DNA of 64,000 nucleotides from Erigeron canadensis (Eukaryota; Streptophyta; Magnoliopsida; Asterales; Asteraceae): positions 9,424,001-9,488,000 of the forward strand of contig NC_057765.1 of assembly GCF_010389155.1 (NCBI RefSeq), read 5' to 3'. The notes below the pieces were generated by a model that saw nothing but the letters and a program-made list of their open reading frames with translations, was not told the DNA's origin and did not search any database. Position 1 is the stretch's first letter; each line of letters opens with the position of its first letter. The position numbers were made by a program, and so were the translations under genes. Positions 52,868-63,647 of the stretch are shown piece after piece.

Positions 52868-54076
52868 GTCCCCCACAGTCGCAGCGGCAGTAGAATAAAC
52901 ACAAAGACTGGATTTAAAACGATTGAAGAGATGCTTCGGAAGGCCTTTAGTAAATATGTCTGCATACTGGTAGTCAGCTGGAATGTGGAAGACCCGAATG
53001 TCCCCAATACGAACCTTTTCACGAACAAAATGAATGTCGATCTCCACATGTTTGGTACGCTGATGTTGCACAGGATTATTAGAGAGGTAGACTGCTGATA
53101 CATTGTCACAAAAAATGAGTGTGGCCTCACGTGTGGGAAGATGTAGCTCGAGAAGAAGATTGCAAAGCCAGCAAGTTTCGGCGGTGGTGTTTGCAACGCC
53201 TCTGTATTCAGCCTCGGCACTCGATCTTGAAACAGTATGTTGTCGTTTGGAAGACCAGGAGACCAGATTATCACCCAAGAAAACACAATAGCCGGACGTG
53301 GAACGTCTAGAATCAGGGCATCCCCCCCAGTCGGCATCGGAATAGGCTGTCAATTTGAGAGACTTGGATGGACGAATGTGAAGTACATTGTCGGAGGTGC
53401 CCTTAAGGTAACGCAAGATGCGCTTTAAGTAATTGAAATGTGGTTCCCGTGGAGCGTGCATGTATAAGCATACCTGTTGAACCGCATAAGAGATGTCGGG
53501 CCTGGTAAACGTGAGGTACTGTAGAGCACCAGCAAGGCTGCGGTATAAAGTGCCATCAGGTAACAGAGGACCAGTTTGAGCACTGAGTTTAGAGTCAGTG
53601 TCGCAAGGTGTGCTACACGGCTTACAGTTTGACATGTTTGCACGTGCAAGGATGTCACGCACATATGATGCCTGAGATAAGTGAAGACCATCTGAGGTGC
53701 GTGTGACATTGATACCCAGAAAGTGATGAAGATTGCCCAAGTCTATCATTGCAAATTCAGATGAAAGTAACTTGATTATCTGGGAAAGAAAACTTGTGTC
53801 TGATGCAGTGAGGATGATGTCATCGACATATAAGAGTAAATACGCGGAGCGTGAACCTTTTCGATAGACAAATAGAGATGTATCACAGTTGGTACTCAAA
53901 AAACCACATTTCTTTATAAATGTTGCAAACCGATGATACCAAGCTCGGGGGGCCTGCTTAAGACCGTAGAGAGACTTGTGTAACCTGCACACAAAAGAGG
54001 GATTGGTGGTGTCAACAAAGCCGGGTGGTTGATGCATGTATACTGTCTCGTTGAGATCACCATGAAGAAAAAGCAT
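52862..54076 (-). pseudogene. Copia reverse transcriptase and RNase H (open 404 codons)
   Basis: It starts LFLHGDLNETVYMHQPPGF. Reverse transcriptase motifs: SLYGLKQAPRAWYHRF and the catalytic LLLYVDDIILTASD. RNase H motifs: YSDADWGGCPDSRRSTSG, SSAEAEYRGVA, FCDNVSAVYLS and KHVEIDIHFVRE. The end is ADIFTKGLP plus a short tail. It overlaps the upstream piece: one extra T in a T run near 54065 shifts the frame just before LHGDL, so the polyprotein is cut there while this part remains open. Confidence 0.92.
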
Positions 54077-55475
54077 TTTTTACATCGAGCTGGTGGATAG
54101 GCCACTGTTTAGACACCGCAATGCTAAGGACAGTCCGTATGGTAGCCGGTTTAACCACCGGGCTGAAAGTGTCAAAGCAATCGATACCGACCTGTTGTGA
54201 TTTTCCATTAACAACTAAACGAGCCTTATATCTTTGTAAGGTACCATCAGCATGAAACTTGTGGCGGTACAGCCACATGCACCGAATAATGGGAGCATTT
54301 GAAGGTCTGGGAACTAACTCCCAAGTTTTATTATCCATTAAAGCTCGATATTCATCGTACATGACCTTTTTCCAATTGGGATCAGTCATGGCGGAAGTGT
54401 AGGATTTCGGCAAAGGGGATACATCGAGTTTGCTGGAGGTGTGGAGGTTCAATGGTGCTTTGGGTTTTGTTATTCCAGCTCTCAACCGAGTGGTCATGTG
54501 ATGGGTGTTGGTAGGTAGTTGAGGCGTTGCTTGGATTTGGGTCGAAGGGTGTTGGTTTGAGTGGTTCAGCGGTTGTTGGTTTAGGGGTGAGTGAGTTTGG
54601 TCTAATACTGGACTAGTGTGAACAGGGGTAAGAGGGTTTGGATTTGGTATTGTAGTTGGACTAGAGGTTGGCGTGGGTGTTGGAGTTGAAGAGGATGGGT
54701 TAGTAGAAGGAACAGTAGGTTGTGGAAAAGAGTATGAATGAATGAGCATGGGGTTGGAGAGTTCATTTTCAAAGGAGGAGTAGTCAACAGGCATTTGGGT
54801 TTGCGAAAATGGGAACGAGCTTTCATCAAATGTGACATGGCGGGAAAAAATGGTTTTGCCCGTTTCAAGATTGAGACATTTATATCCACGGTAGTCAGCG
54901 GGGTAACCAAGGAATACACACTTGGAAGACCTGGGTGCAAGTTTGTGGGGACGGGTGGAGGTCTGGTTTGGAAAGCAGGTGCAGCCGAAAACCCGAAGGT
55001 GATCATATTCGGGATGACGGAGATATAAAGCGGCAGTTGGGGTGTGGTTGTTTAGAAGCTTGGTGGGTAGGATATTGTGAAGGTAGACTGCAGTATGAAC
55101 TGCTTCTACCCAGTAGATAGTGGGAATGGAGGCATGGGTTAAAATGGAAAGCATAATTTCATTTATTCGGCGAATCATTCGTTCGGCTTTACCATTTTGT
55201 TGTGAGGTATGTGGGCATGAAAAACGAAATTGTAATCCATTTTCAGATGCAAAAGTTTTGAAGTGGTGATTATCAAATTCACCACCGTTGTCACATTGAA
55301 AGGATTTAATAGGTAAATGAAATTGGGTTTTAACATATGTAAAAAATTTAATGAATTTGGTGACGGTCTCTGATTTATAGCGAAGAGGAAATACCCAGGA
55401 ATAGTTAGTGTAGTCATCAACTAATATCATGTAATACTTGTAACCTGTGTTGGATACCACTGGTGAAGTCCACAA
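54057..55475 (-). pseudogene. Copia integrase to reverse-transcriptase start (472 codons)
   Basis: Integrase core from MILVDDYTNYSWVFPL, FQCDNGGEFDNHHF, SCPHTSQQNGKAERMIRRIN (DDE residues visible) and VFGCTCFPNQ. A Ser/Pro/Thr-rich linker (54860-54500) separates it from the reverse-transcriptase N-terminus (MWLYRHKFHADGTLQRYKAR, FDTFSPVVKP, QLDVKNAF), where the frame breaks. Integrase sequence upstream of about 55490 is lost. Confidence 0.92.
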
Positions 55476-55888
55476 ATCACAATGGTATTTAATAAATTTT
55501 TGGTATATTTATAAATTTTTATTACATATAACTTTAATAAATTAGTATTTTCTTTTTTAATATAAGATATTAGATATATAATTTATTTTATTTTTTTTAT
55601 TATCGCCTCAACCTTACGCCTCGGTTCGCTTCGAGGCTTACGCCTCTTGAGCCGAAGGTATAACGCCTCGAGACTTGTTTCTGTCCACCTTGCATGTGCC
55701 CCTTTTTGCCATGTTATATATATATATATATATATCTACTTATACGTTTGACTTGTTATAATAAACTCGATCAACGCATTCATAAATGTATAATTCCCGT
55801 AGTCATCATTATTGTTGTCATAATGAGCTGCTGTCTAGTTTGACTACTCTTTAATCTAATTATTAATCGATTTTGAATTATGATTTAG

Positions 55889-56016
55889 GTATATTTACAT
55901 CCCATGATCCGTGATGCACATGGGCGCAAGATGTCCAAGTCTTTGGGCAATGTGATAGATCCTGTTGAAATCATTTCTGGCATATCCCTGGATGGTCTTA
56001 ACAAGAGACTAAAGCA
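55889..56016 (+). pseudogene. VALRS: VALRS KMSKS exon, copy 1
   Basis: [20 protein letters not shown], then [20 protein letters not shown] and LK, cut by a hAT end (TAGTCACATAAAACG) at 56017. KMSKS is the second class I signature. Confidence 0.95.
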
Positions 56017-56117
56017 TAGTCACATAAAACGTGGTACGCTTTGGTACGGGTACACAATTCGCTATTTGTGGTGAATTCGGTACGTAGGGGTATACTCATT
56101 TCGGTACGAAGTGGTAC
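56017..56117. mobile_element. hAT left terminal inverted repeat only (block A copy 1)
   Basis: TAGTCACATAAAACGTGGTA...CATTTCGGTACGAAGTGGTA matches the ends of the hAT element at 62443-63362. The rest of the element is absent; block B follows at once. Confidence 0.85.
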
Positions 56118-56376
56118 GAATATGATATTTGACTTTCTATTATATGCCCTTTTCAATGTGTATCACTCATATCCGTGTGAAGACCAGATATACGCAAGTG
56201 TTCATTCATAATATAACAAAATTATTAGGATACAAATATTACGTGATCGATTTATCTGGGTATTCGTTCCAACAAAGTCATAATGGTTTGAGGCAAATAT
56301 ATTAAAATAAAATACACGTATAAAGGGTATATATATATATAGTATTGAGAGTTCTTATAACTTTCCTTATTATATG

Positions 56377-56745
56377 TATTTAATTATTATTATTTTGTTA
56401 TTAATGTTTTTTTTTTTTTGGAAAAGTGAATTTTGCTTGAGAACTTCGTGTCACGATTCGACAGCAGGAGGTCTAACATACGTTGTCTTAACCGGGTCCG
56501 CGTTAGAGAGCTCCTTCAAAGTAGAAATATCTATTTCAAATACCCGATGGGTGGAAAACCCCCTACTAATCTGCCTGAAGCCACGACGATCAATAGGGGT
56601 AAACCCTGCCTCCTCAGACTTGAACCTGGGTATACCCAAGCCAAGCCTTCATAGAAAAACTTCCTATGTACTTCCCAAGTCTTGAACCCAATACCTGCTG
56701 CTTGTAAAGCAGGTGCTCAACCACTTGAGCTAACTAGGAAGGACT
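56377..56745 (-). mobile_element. tRNA-derived SINE, copy in block B2
   Basis: Same SINE and same 10-bp target-site duplication (56367-56376 and 56746-56755) as at 42582-42960, so the insertion predates the duplication. The anticodon-like loop here is TTTACAA. Confidence 0.85.
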
Positions 56746-56808
56746 TTATTATATGAGTTGATCACGTTGTATTTAATTAGTTAAAATTCACACAAGTTTT
56801 ATTTTTAG

Positions 56809-56959
56809 TTTATAATAATCGACCTGTAAAGTTTACTCGTGAAAAAATGTCGAACAACAATCCGGAAGATTATATCAACCCTGCAACACCTCCAGGTGAA
56901 AAGAAAAAACTTTCTCGTCAGATGGCGAAGTCGTATAGCCCTAGTGTCGTGGAGAAATC
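56809..56959 (+). pseudogene. VALRS: VALRS exon 1, duplicated copy
   Basis: ATG at 56847, then SNNNPEDYINPATPPGEKKK and LSRQMAKSYSPSVVEKS, donor GT at 56960. Misplaced downstream of the KMSKS exon. Confidence 0.85.
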
Positions 56960-57117
56960 GTATGTTTTTCTATTTTTGTTTCTTGCATCAATAGAGTTAT
57001 AGTTAATTGTTATTCTATTTTTGTTTTTTGATTTTGATAACTTGCTAATTTATTTATATATATACATATAACCAAACAATATGTAAAACAACAATTCTGT
57101 CAATATTATTAGGCTTA

Positions 57118-58659
57118 ATGTGCGATCACGCAACCAAAGACGGCGATCTAGGGAAGGAAGAATGGCATAGGGTTTCGTACAAAGAGAAACATAGGTCATC
57201 ACAAGGATCGACTGAAATCCCGGTCACCAAATTCTTTGTGGCCAACATCCCGGAGGGGTGCCGACCATGGCATCTGGCAGATATTATGAGGGGTTTTAGA
57301 GATTTATTTAGGGTTTTTATCGCCAAAAAAAAAAAAAAACAAGGAGGGTCAACGTTTTGGGTTTGTTAGCTTCAAAGGTGTAAAAAATGTTAACGAAATG
57401 GAGACATCAATGCAAAATGTCAACATGGGGAAGTGGACTCTGAAAATCAACGTGGCGCGGTTTGCTAAGGAGAACGAATCATTTTCTTTTCGAAAGAAAG
57501 ATCAGGAAGGGGTACGTTCTGAAAACCCTAAACCTAGAAATATTTTTTCTAGGGTTTCGGGTAGTAATTTCCAAAAAGGTGTTTTGTTTAAAGACGTTCT
57601 TAAAGGGCAGTCAGTGCAATCAAGCAATCGTCACCAGGTTGAGGAAATCGCGCTTGACGATTCTTATCTAGGTATATCTCAAGTTTTCAAACGTGCATTA
57701 GTTGCACGTTGTTCAAGTTTGAATATTTGAATTCTATTTATTCAATTCTGGGAGATAGTGATAGGCATGTCTCATTTTTACAATACTTGGACGGTTTAAA
57801 TATGTTATTGGTTTTCAATGATAAACATGAGGCAGGGTCCTTTTTGAGTAATAAGACGATCTGGGAGGGATGGTTCTCAAGTTTGGAGACGTGGATTGGT
57901 CAGTCAATTCCGTTTGAGAGGGTTGCTTGGGTTGATCTGTTTGGTCTACCGCTGCACCTTGCATCTGCATAGGTGGTTAACAAAGTAAGGGCTAGGATTG
58001 GCAAGTTGGTCAGCCCTTCTGTGGAAAAGGAGAGCGACGTCAACAAGTCTATGGAATGTGTGGGTGTTCTAGTTGGTGATGGGGAGAGGGTCAAGAAGGT
58101 TTTTTCCTTACGGTGGCGTAGTAAGATTTTTAGGGTGTGGGTGGAAGAGAAATTGATCGATTGGTGTCCGTCGTGTGGTACAATAAAATTTTCCTCTACG
58201 AACAATTCTGAGCCACAAGACAAGTCCAATGAAGATGTGCAAACTGAAGAGGGAGAGATTGTTAATAAAGAGGCGACAGGTGGGTCAGAAGGGGCTCAGT
58301 CTCCTCCATTTCGATTTTTGTCCCCTCCTACTAATAAGAAAGGGAAGAAACATAATGGAGGAATGTCTAAAAATAATAGAGAATGGAGTTTTGGGGTGGG
58401 CAGCGATTCATCTCGGCCAAAGAAAAGACCAAAAGAGGATGATCCTCTTGTGATCATGGAAGACTTGGAAGGGCAGAAAGATAGGGAGTTTTTGAGTGAC
58501 AAAGAGAGTACGAAGGAGGTTGGTGAGTCCATTGATGTAGTGGTGAACAATACGTTTAGTCGGGATCATGGGAAGGATAAAGTCCAAGGTTCGGTAAGTA
58601 TGGAGATTGAGGTTGAGGAAACTATTAAATTTGGCATAGAATTGGCAGTTAATTTATAG
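57118..58659 (+). pseudogene. LINE ORF1, second copy
   Basis: ATG at 57118 gives CDHATKDGDLGKEEW and the RRM-like FFVANIPEGCRPWHLADIMR, with two residues (PW) missing in the first copy. Frameshifts occur in an A run at 57325-57340 and at 57727. The TAG at 57970-57972 is shared with copy 1, but the frame then stays open through IDWCPSCGTIKFSS to 58659, where copy 1 has a break. Confidence 0.88.
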
Positions 58660-58720
58660 AGAGTAACAATGAGAAGATCGAACAGGTTTTAGCAGGTGAA
58701 GGTATTAATGCAGGTTATCA

Positions 58721-59272
58721 ATGAATTGCTTGTCCTTAAATATAAGAGGGGTTAGGGGGGTTGGAAAAGGTAATTGGGTTCGGAGTATAAAAAATAAAGA
58801 AGGTGTTTCGTTCATTGCTCTTCAAGAGATCCATGCTTCAGGGGTTTTTGAAGAGACGTTTCGTGGTTTTTGGGGTATAAAAAGTATGGAGTTCGAGGTG
58901 GTTGAGCCACGTGGTCGGCGGGTGGATTGGTTAGTATGTGGGATACTGGGATCCAACAGTATTCAAAAAAATTGATTGTATAAAGCATAATAATTTCTTG
59001 ATTCTTACAGGCAAAATCAAGGAGATAGAAGATGTTGTGTTTGTGGTGAATGTGTATGCTCCTCAAAATAGCAATGATAAGAGAAACTTGTGGAACTCTT
59101 TGTCAACAATTATAGGTGGAGAATCGGGAGTTTGGTTAATCATGGGTGACTTTAATACCGTTAGGACATCGGAAGAAAGAAAAGGCTCTCAACTTAAAGC
59201 GAGGTGTGCTAGAGAATTCAACCAGTTTATAGCTTGTAACGATTTAAATGAGTACAATATGAGAGGAGGAAA
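58721..59272 (+). pseudogene. LINE ORF2 endonuclease start, second copy (3'-truncated)
   Basis: NCLSLNIRGVRGVGKG to a frameshift near 58915, then NNFLILTGKIKEIEDVVFVV, VYAPQNS and WLIMGDFNTVR. It ends in NMRGGKF, where unrelated sequence begins. Confidence 0.9.
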
Positions 59273-60605
59273 ATTTCAACTTCAAGGCTATATGATCTAT
59301 GTAGAACTTCTGGTGCAAGGTGCAACATAATATGCACTTCCAAAACACAGAAATAAAGACTTCATATTCTTTCCCCTGTTTTTAATCCTATTCATTTTTT
59401 CTTAATTCATGATGATGGTTAAGAAAACACGAGCAAAATTCTATTTTTTGGATTCAAGATGATATACCAAACAAATTCATAGCTCGGATTTACATATATA
59501 CATATATATTTACATACACATATAGAAAACAAAAGACTTACCAAACAAAACTTATATTAATCATCTTCAAAACATGAGCCATCTTGAATAATTCCAGATC
59601 TAAAAAAATTATATAAAAAACCATCTTAGATATTTTTCGGATATAAAAACTTGTTAAAAAAAACCAAAAAAGTAAGAAGAAGAAACCAAATAAACATGAA
59701 GATGTTCATGAATAAAGAATGAATAAAACTAAAACTTACCAATATCAAATTCTTTAATTGTTAGTCTTCTTCTTCTCTAATCGAAGCAAAGAAAGCTTGC
59801 ACCAAATCTATCAAAATTAAAAATTTATTAACAGCCATCACATTCTATCAAAATAGTAAATTAGTAATAATCAATAAAAAATAAATATCATGTTAAGAAA
59901 TTCATACTTTCTAAGAGTTCAAAGAATGCAGATATGTAACCAAAATCATACCTTCACACATTTTTATTTTTAGCTTCAACCTAATCCAATCTGGAGAAAA
60001 AAAACCTAATCAATATATATATATATGTACTACATAAAATCGGATTCACCAAAATAATAATATAACTATATGTATGTAGAGAAAGAGGAAGATGAAATAG
60101 ATGCAGAGAAAGAGAAGTTGCAGAAAAATAAAGAAGATGAATGAGAAAAAAAATTAAGAAACCATACGCACACATACAGATTTACTCAAAATATAAAATT
60201 TCTCTCTCTCCTTTAAAATCCAGCCTCTTTTTTCTCTACACATTCCCACACATCTATTTGAAAGGCACGCCCATTTTTTACATTCAAACCCCACAAATTA
60301 CTTTCCCTTTTTTTGGGGGGGACCATCTCCTCCTATACGTTTACACATAGTATAAACACCTCAAAAAACACACGAATTTCATCACCCCATGACATCAAAA
60401 TCCTATGTGGACTATCCCTCTAGTTGACACCACTTTTTCGTGACATCAGCTGAACTCCTCCTCTAGTAGAGGAGGAGATGGGGAAGGAGAAACTTTTATA
60501 TTAATATATATATATATATATTATTAGTATAGTACAGCTGTCAACAGTTGTACGGGACTTTGTCGGTCACTTTTGTCAACTTTTTGAAAAATTTTACTAT
60601 TTTTT
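59273..60605. other. AT-rich interval, little recognised
   Basis: No coding or retroelement motif found. A near-perfect palindrome CTCCTCCTCTAGTAGAGGAGGAG lies at 60452-60474 (11-bp stem, one-base centre), followed by a TA run (60499-60530). Confidence 0.5.
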
Positions 60606-61449
60606 GAGAAAATTACATTTTTGGTCCCTTAAGTTGGCAGGATTTTCAATTATTGCCCATAAAAAACCCTAAAGTTGGTCAAATTTTTCACTTTTAGCTA
60701 TGTGACTAACAACCGTCTATTAGGTCCATTAAGTGAATAACCAATTCGTTATTTCACCATGATCTCTTCTTCTCACACTCAAACACAAACCAGATTCGTT
60801 AGGTTTTGCTGAAAATGAAATGTCCACTGAACTCACGACGGCCGGAAATTTGAAAATCATGATCGAAAAAGTAAAATCTAGATTTATCTCTTGTTAGCTC
60901 CGAATCAGAACACGAAACATGTTGCAATATGGACTCGGAAATCAATCACGGATGAACCCTAGCCAAAATAAATCCGATCTAGACTTCGCCAGAAAAACTT
61001 GACTCACTTGAAAAACTTGTTTGAAACGGAAAGAAAGACAAAACAAAGCAATTGCCCTTCAAATCCAACCAAATCTAGCCAAACCCGATCCCGATCCAAG
61101 AAATTCCGAATCCAAAAACCCTTGTTTCCGATCTCAGATATGTGTGTGTCAAGTGTGTGTGTGTGTGTGTGTGTGCGATCGGTGTGTATTTTTCAGTTAA
61201 CATTTTGTTTTCCGGTCGTTGTAATTTTCAAATTTTGGGTTTGTGTTTGAGTTTGGAAGAATAAAAAGAAGGGATCATGGTGAATAGACGAATTTGCCCC
61301 TCACTTAACAGAGCTAATACACGGTTGTTAGTCACAGAGTAAAAAGTGAAAAAATTTGACCAACTTCAGGATTTTTTCTGTAATTAATTCACTTAAGGGC
61401 AATAACTAAAAATCCTGCTAACTTGTGGGACCAAAAATGTAATTTTCTC
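60606..61449. mobile_element. MULE-like element, about 840 bp, with roughly 180-bp inverted ends
   Basis: The left end GAGAAAATTACATTTTTGGT...GTTGGTCAAATTTTTCACTT...GTGACTAACAACCGT matches the reverse complement of the right end at 61270-61449. The interior (60790-61270) has no transposase; it includes TCTCAAACACAAACC-type and (GT)n sequence and could be captured DNA. Target-site duplication is obscured by T runs. Confidence 0.78.
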
Positions 61450-61563
61450 TTTTTTTTATTATGTCAAGTCTATTTATTTTTTTGAAAAGTATGTAAGTCT
61501 ATTTATATTTTTGAAAAGTATGTCAAGCCTATTTATAATTTATAATCATATATATATATATAT

Positions 61564-61907
61564 AGTGAAATGTTCATTTGAAAACTAACTTTTTTGTGAA
61601 AACTAGAAAACTGTCAAAACACATTGTGATCTGAATTTAACACAATGTGTTTTAATTGTGTTTTTATAAAACACAATGTGTTTTTATTGTATAATCTAAA
61701 ATACGTTGTGTTAAGTTTTAAATCACGGTGTGTTTTTGATAGCGTTGTAAATCAGAAAATTGTTCAAACACACTGTGACATGAACTTAACACAATGTGTT
61801 TTCGAAAAACATATTAAAAACACATTGTGTTAAATTCAGAACACAATGTGTTTTGACAGTTTTCCAAGTTTTAACGAAAAATTTAGTTTTCAAATGATCA
61901 AAACCCA
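61564..61907. mobile_element. MITE of 344 bp packed with AACACAATGTGTT palindromes
   Basis: Inverted ends of about 90 bp (TTCATTTGAAAACTAACTTTT ... and its mate), flanked by TATATA. Inside are about ten copies of AACACAATGTGTT-like palindromes. Confidence 0.82.
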
Positions 61908-61981
61908 TATATATATATATATATATGTCATTTTCGTTTATTTTTCTTTAAAAGGTCATATAAGAGTACAATATGTATGAG

Positions 61982-62543
61982 TTTTGGTATATTTATAAAT
62001 TTTTATTACATATAACTTTAATAAATTAGTATTTTCTTTTTTAATATAAGAAATTAGATATATAATTTATATACTTTTTTTATTATCGCCTCGAACTTAC
62101 GCCTCGGTTCGCTTCGAGGCTGTACACCTTGCCTGTGCCCCTTTTTGCCATGTTATATATCTATGTATACGCTTGACTTGTTATAATAAACTCGATCAAC
62201 GCATTCATAAATGTATAATTCCTGTAGTCATCATTAGTGTTGTCATAATGAGCTGCTGTCTAGTTTGACTACTCTTTTAATCTAATTATTAATCGATTTT
62301 GAATTATGATTTAGGTATATTTACATCCCATGATCCGCAATGCACAGGGGCGCAAGATGTCCAAGTCTTTGGGCAATGTGATAGATCCTGTTGAAATCAT
62401 TTCTGGCATATCCCTGGATGGTCTTAACCAGAGACTAAAGCCTAGTCACATAAAACGTGGTACGCTTTGGTACGGGTACACAATTCGCTCTTTGTGGCGA
62501 ATTCGGTACGTAGGGGGTATACTCATTTCAGTACGAATGGTAC
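61982..62543 (+). repeat. Duplicated block A, copy 2
   Basis: Partner of 55497-56117: intron, KMSKS exon and hAT left end. In this copy the hAT continues into its transposase remnant. Confidence 0.93.
62315..62442 (+). pseudogene. VALRS: VALRS KMSKS exon, copy 2
   Basis: [20 protein letters not shown], then [20 protein letters not shown] and LKP, cut by the hAT element at 62443. Differs from copy 1 at D/N and H/Q before GRKMSKS. Confidence 0.95.
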
Positions 62544-63362
62544 GTAGGAGGTATACTCATTTTGGTACGCAATTCGCTCTTTTATGATAGATCCTACTTA
62601 GAGAAATTGGCTCCTGGTGGTATGCCTAGAAAAACACCTAACAAAGACTTAGAAGTTGTGAACGGTGTTATGGAAGCATTTCAAAGAATTGCTGAAGATG
62701 CTAATGAATTCACGATATACCGAGATCAATTTGCTTTCTTTCATACGAAAAAAGGAATTTATGCTAAGAGAACAACCCAAGCTGATGCAATGACAATGGA
62801 TCCAATCGATTGGTGGAGTACTTACAGATCAGCAACTCCTCAATTGGCAGAAGTAGCTATAAAGGTACTCTCCCAACCAATTAGTAGTTCTTCGGCAGAG
62901 AGAAATTGGAGTACATACTCCCATATCCATAATGTAAAGAGGAATCGTTTAAACACCAAGAGAGCGGATAAACTTGTGTTTATTCACTCAAATATTCGAT
63001 GTCAACCCCGTCTCCAAGAATCCTATAAATCAGGCCCCCACAAAAGGTGGGACATGGATCCCGAGAGTTCATATTTGGAAGGTTCAAGTGCTCGCCTTGA
63101 AGAAATGCTTTGGGAAAACCTAATTGATTAGATTTTAGTTGGTGATTGATTTCTATTGTATTTCCTAATGTTATGTTCTATCTTTTTATTATAAACTTTT
63201 GTTTACTTGTGGTTTTAAATTTTGGTACACTCACCGAATTCATAATACACTGTAACATTCGTACCGCTTCGTACCGAAATGAGTATACCCCCTACGTACC
63301 GAATTCGCCACAAAGAGCGAATTGCGTACCCGTACCAAAACGTACCACGTTTTATGTGACTA
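62443..63362 (+). mobile_element. hAT element, 920 bp, internally deleted, in the KMSKS exon
   Basis: Terminal inverted repeats of about 100 bp: TAGTCACATAAAACGTGGTA... on the left and the complement ending ...CGTTTTATGTGACTA on the right. A transposase C-terminal fragment lies between them. The 8 bases outside each end (CTAAAGCC and TGGGAAAG) do not match, so the flank has been altered or deleted since insertion. Confidence 0.85.
62583..63131 (+). pseudogene. hAT transposase C-terminal fragment (dimerisation domain)
   Basis: An open frame reading to LEEMLWENLID, stop at 63129-63131. The hAT dimerisation domain is clear: DPIDWWSTYRSATPQLAEVA, IKVLSQPISSSSAERNWSTY and NRLNTKRADKLVFIHSNIR. The catalytic DDE part is absent, so it cannot transpose alone. 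The upstream part overlaps the terminal repeat, so the start is not a native one. Confidence 0.9.
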
Positions 63363-63647
63363 TGGGAAAGAAAGGAAAGTTCTTTTAATTATCTATTCTT
63401 CATATGATTGACAAAGTTGTACACTAAGAAGACACTTGAATTTCAACTAGTTTGATACATGCAACCCGTTTGACCTATTTTCTTTTATGCTATCATTTTG
63501 TATTATTTGCAAGTATAAAACCATAACCTGAAATTGACATATCTGCAAGTTAAATCGGTTGAATTCATCTCCACAATACTATTTCCTTGTCATTTTTTAA
63601 ATCTTTATCTAATTGAATGCTAATATTTGGATTTTGATTCTCTCTAG
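63363..63647 (+). other. VALRS intron remnant
   Basis: No coding. The exon expected between KMSKS and SDKIN (about 40 residues, before the conserved ALRFAL region) is not here. Ends TTCTCTCTAG at the next exon. Confidence 0.7.

Larger units (their letters stand above)
52708..55490 (-). mobile_element. 5'-truncated Copia element (Ale-like) inserted in VALRS exon 11
   Basis: The minus-strand order from right to left is integrase, reverse transcriptase, RNase H, PPT, 3' LTR. The LTR is only about 160 bp. Everything upstream of the integrase core (5' LTR, gag, protease) is gone at 55490, together with the VALRS exons that should follow. A single deletion could explain both. Confidence 0.88.
55497..56117 (+). 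repeat. Duplicated block A, copy 1 (copy 2 at 61982-62543)
   Basis: TTTTGGTATATTTATAAATT through the VALRS intron, the KMSKS exon and about 100 bp of hAT left end match 61982-62543. This copy has an extra stretch near 55630-55680 (a longer GCCTCGGTTCGCTTCGAGGC-type hairpin region). It ends where duplicated block B copy 2 begins. Confidence 0.93.
56118..59272 (+). repeat. Duplicated block B, copy 2
   Basis: A copy of 42327-45469 placed downstream in the same gene and in the same orientation: SINE, VALRS exon 1 (56847-56959) and the first roughly 2.2 kb of the LINE. It stops inside the LINE endonuclease and has no poly(A), so it did not arise by LINE retrotransposition, which truncates 5' ends. 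Confidence 0.95.

Noticed and set aside
60452..60474. A Helitron 3' hairpin or terminator
   Set aside because: The palindrome is strong, but no CTRR end follows within the usual distance and no partner 5' end could be placed. Left as a bare palindrome.
60780..61270. A Pack-MULE captured gene
   Set aside because: The interior of the MULE-like element has a short open frame, but I recognise no protein family and a (GT) run forms part of it.
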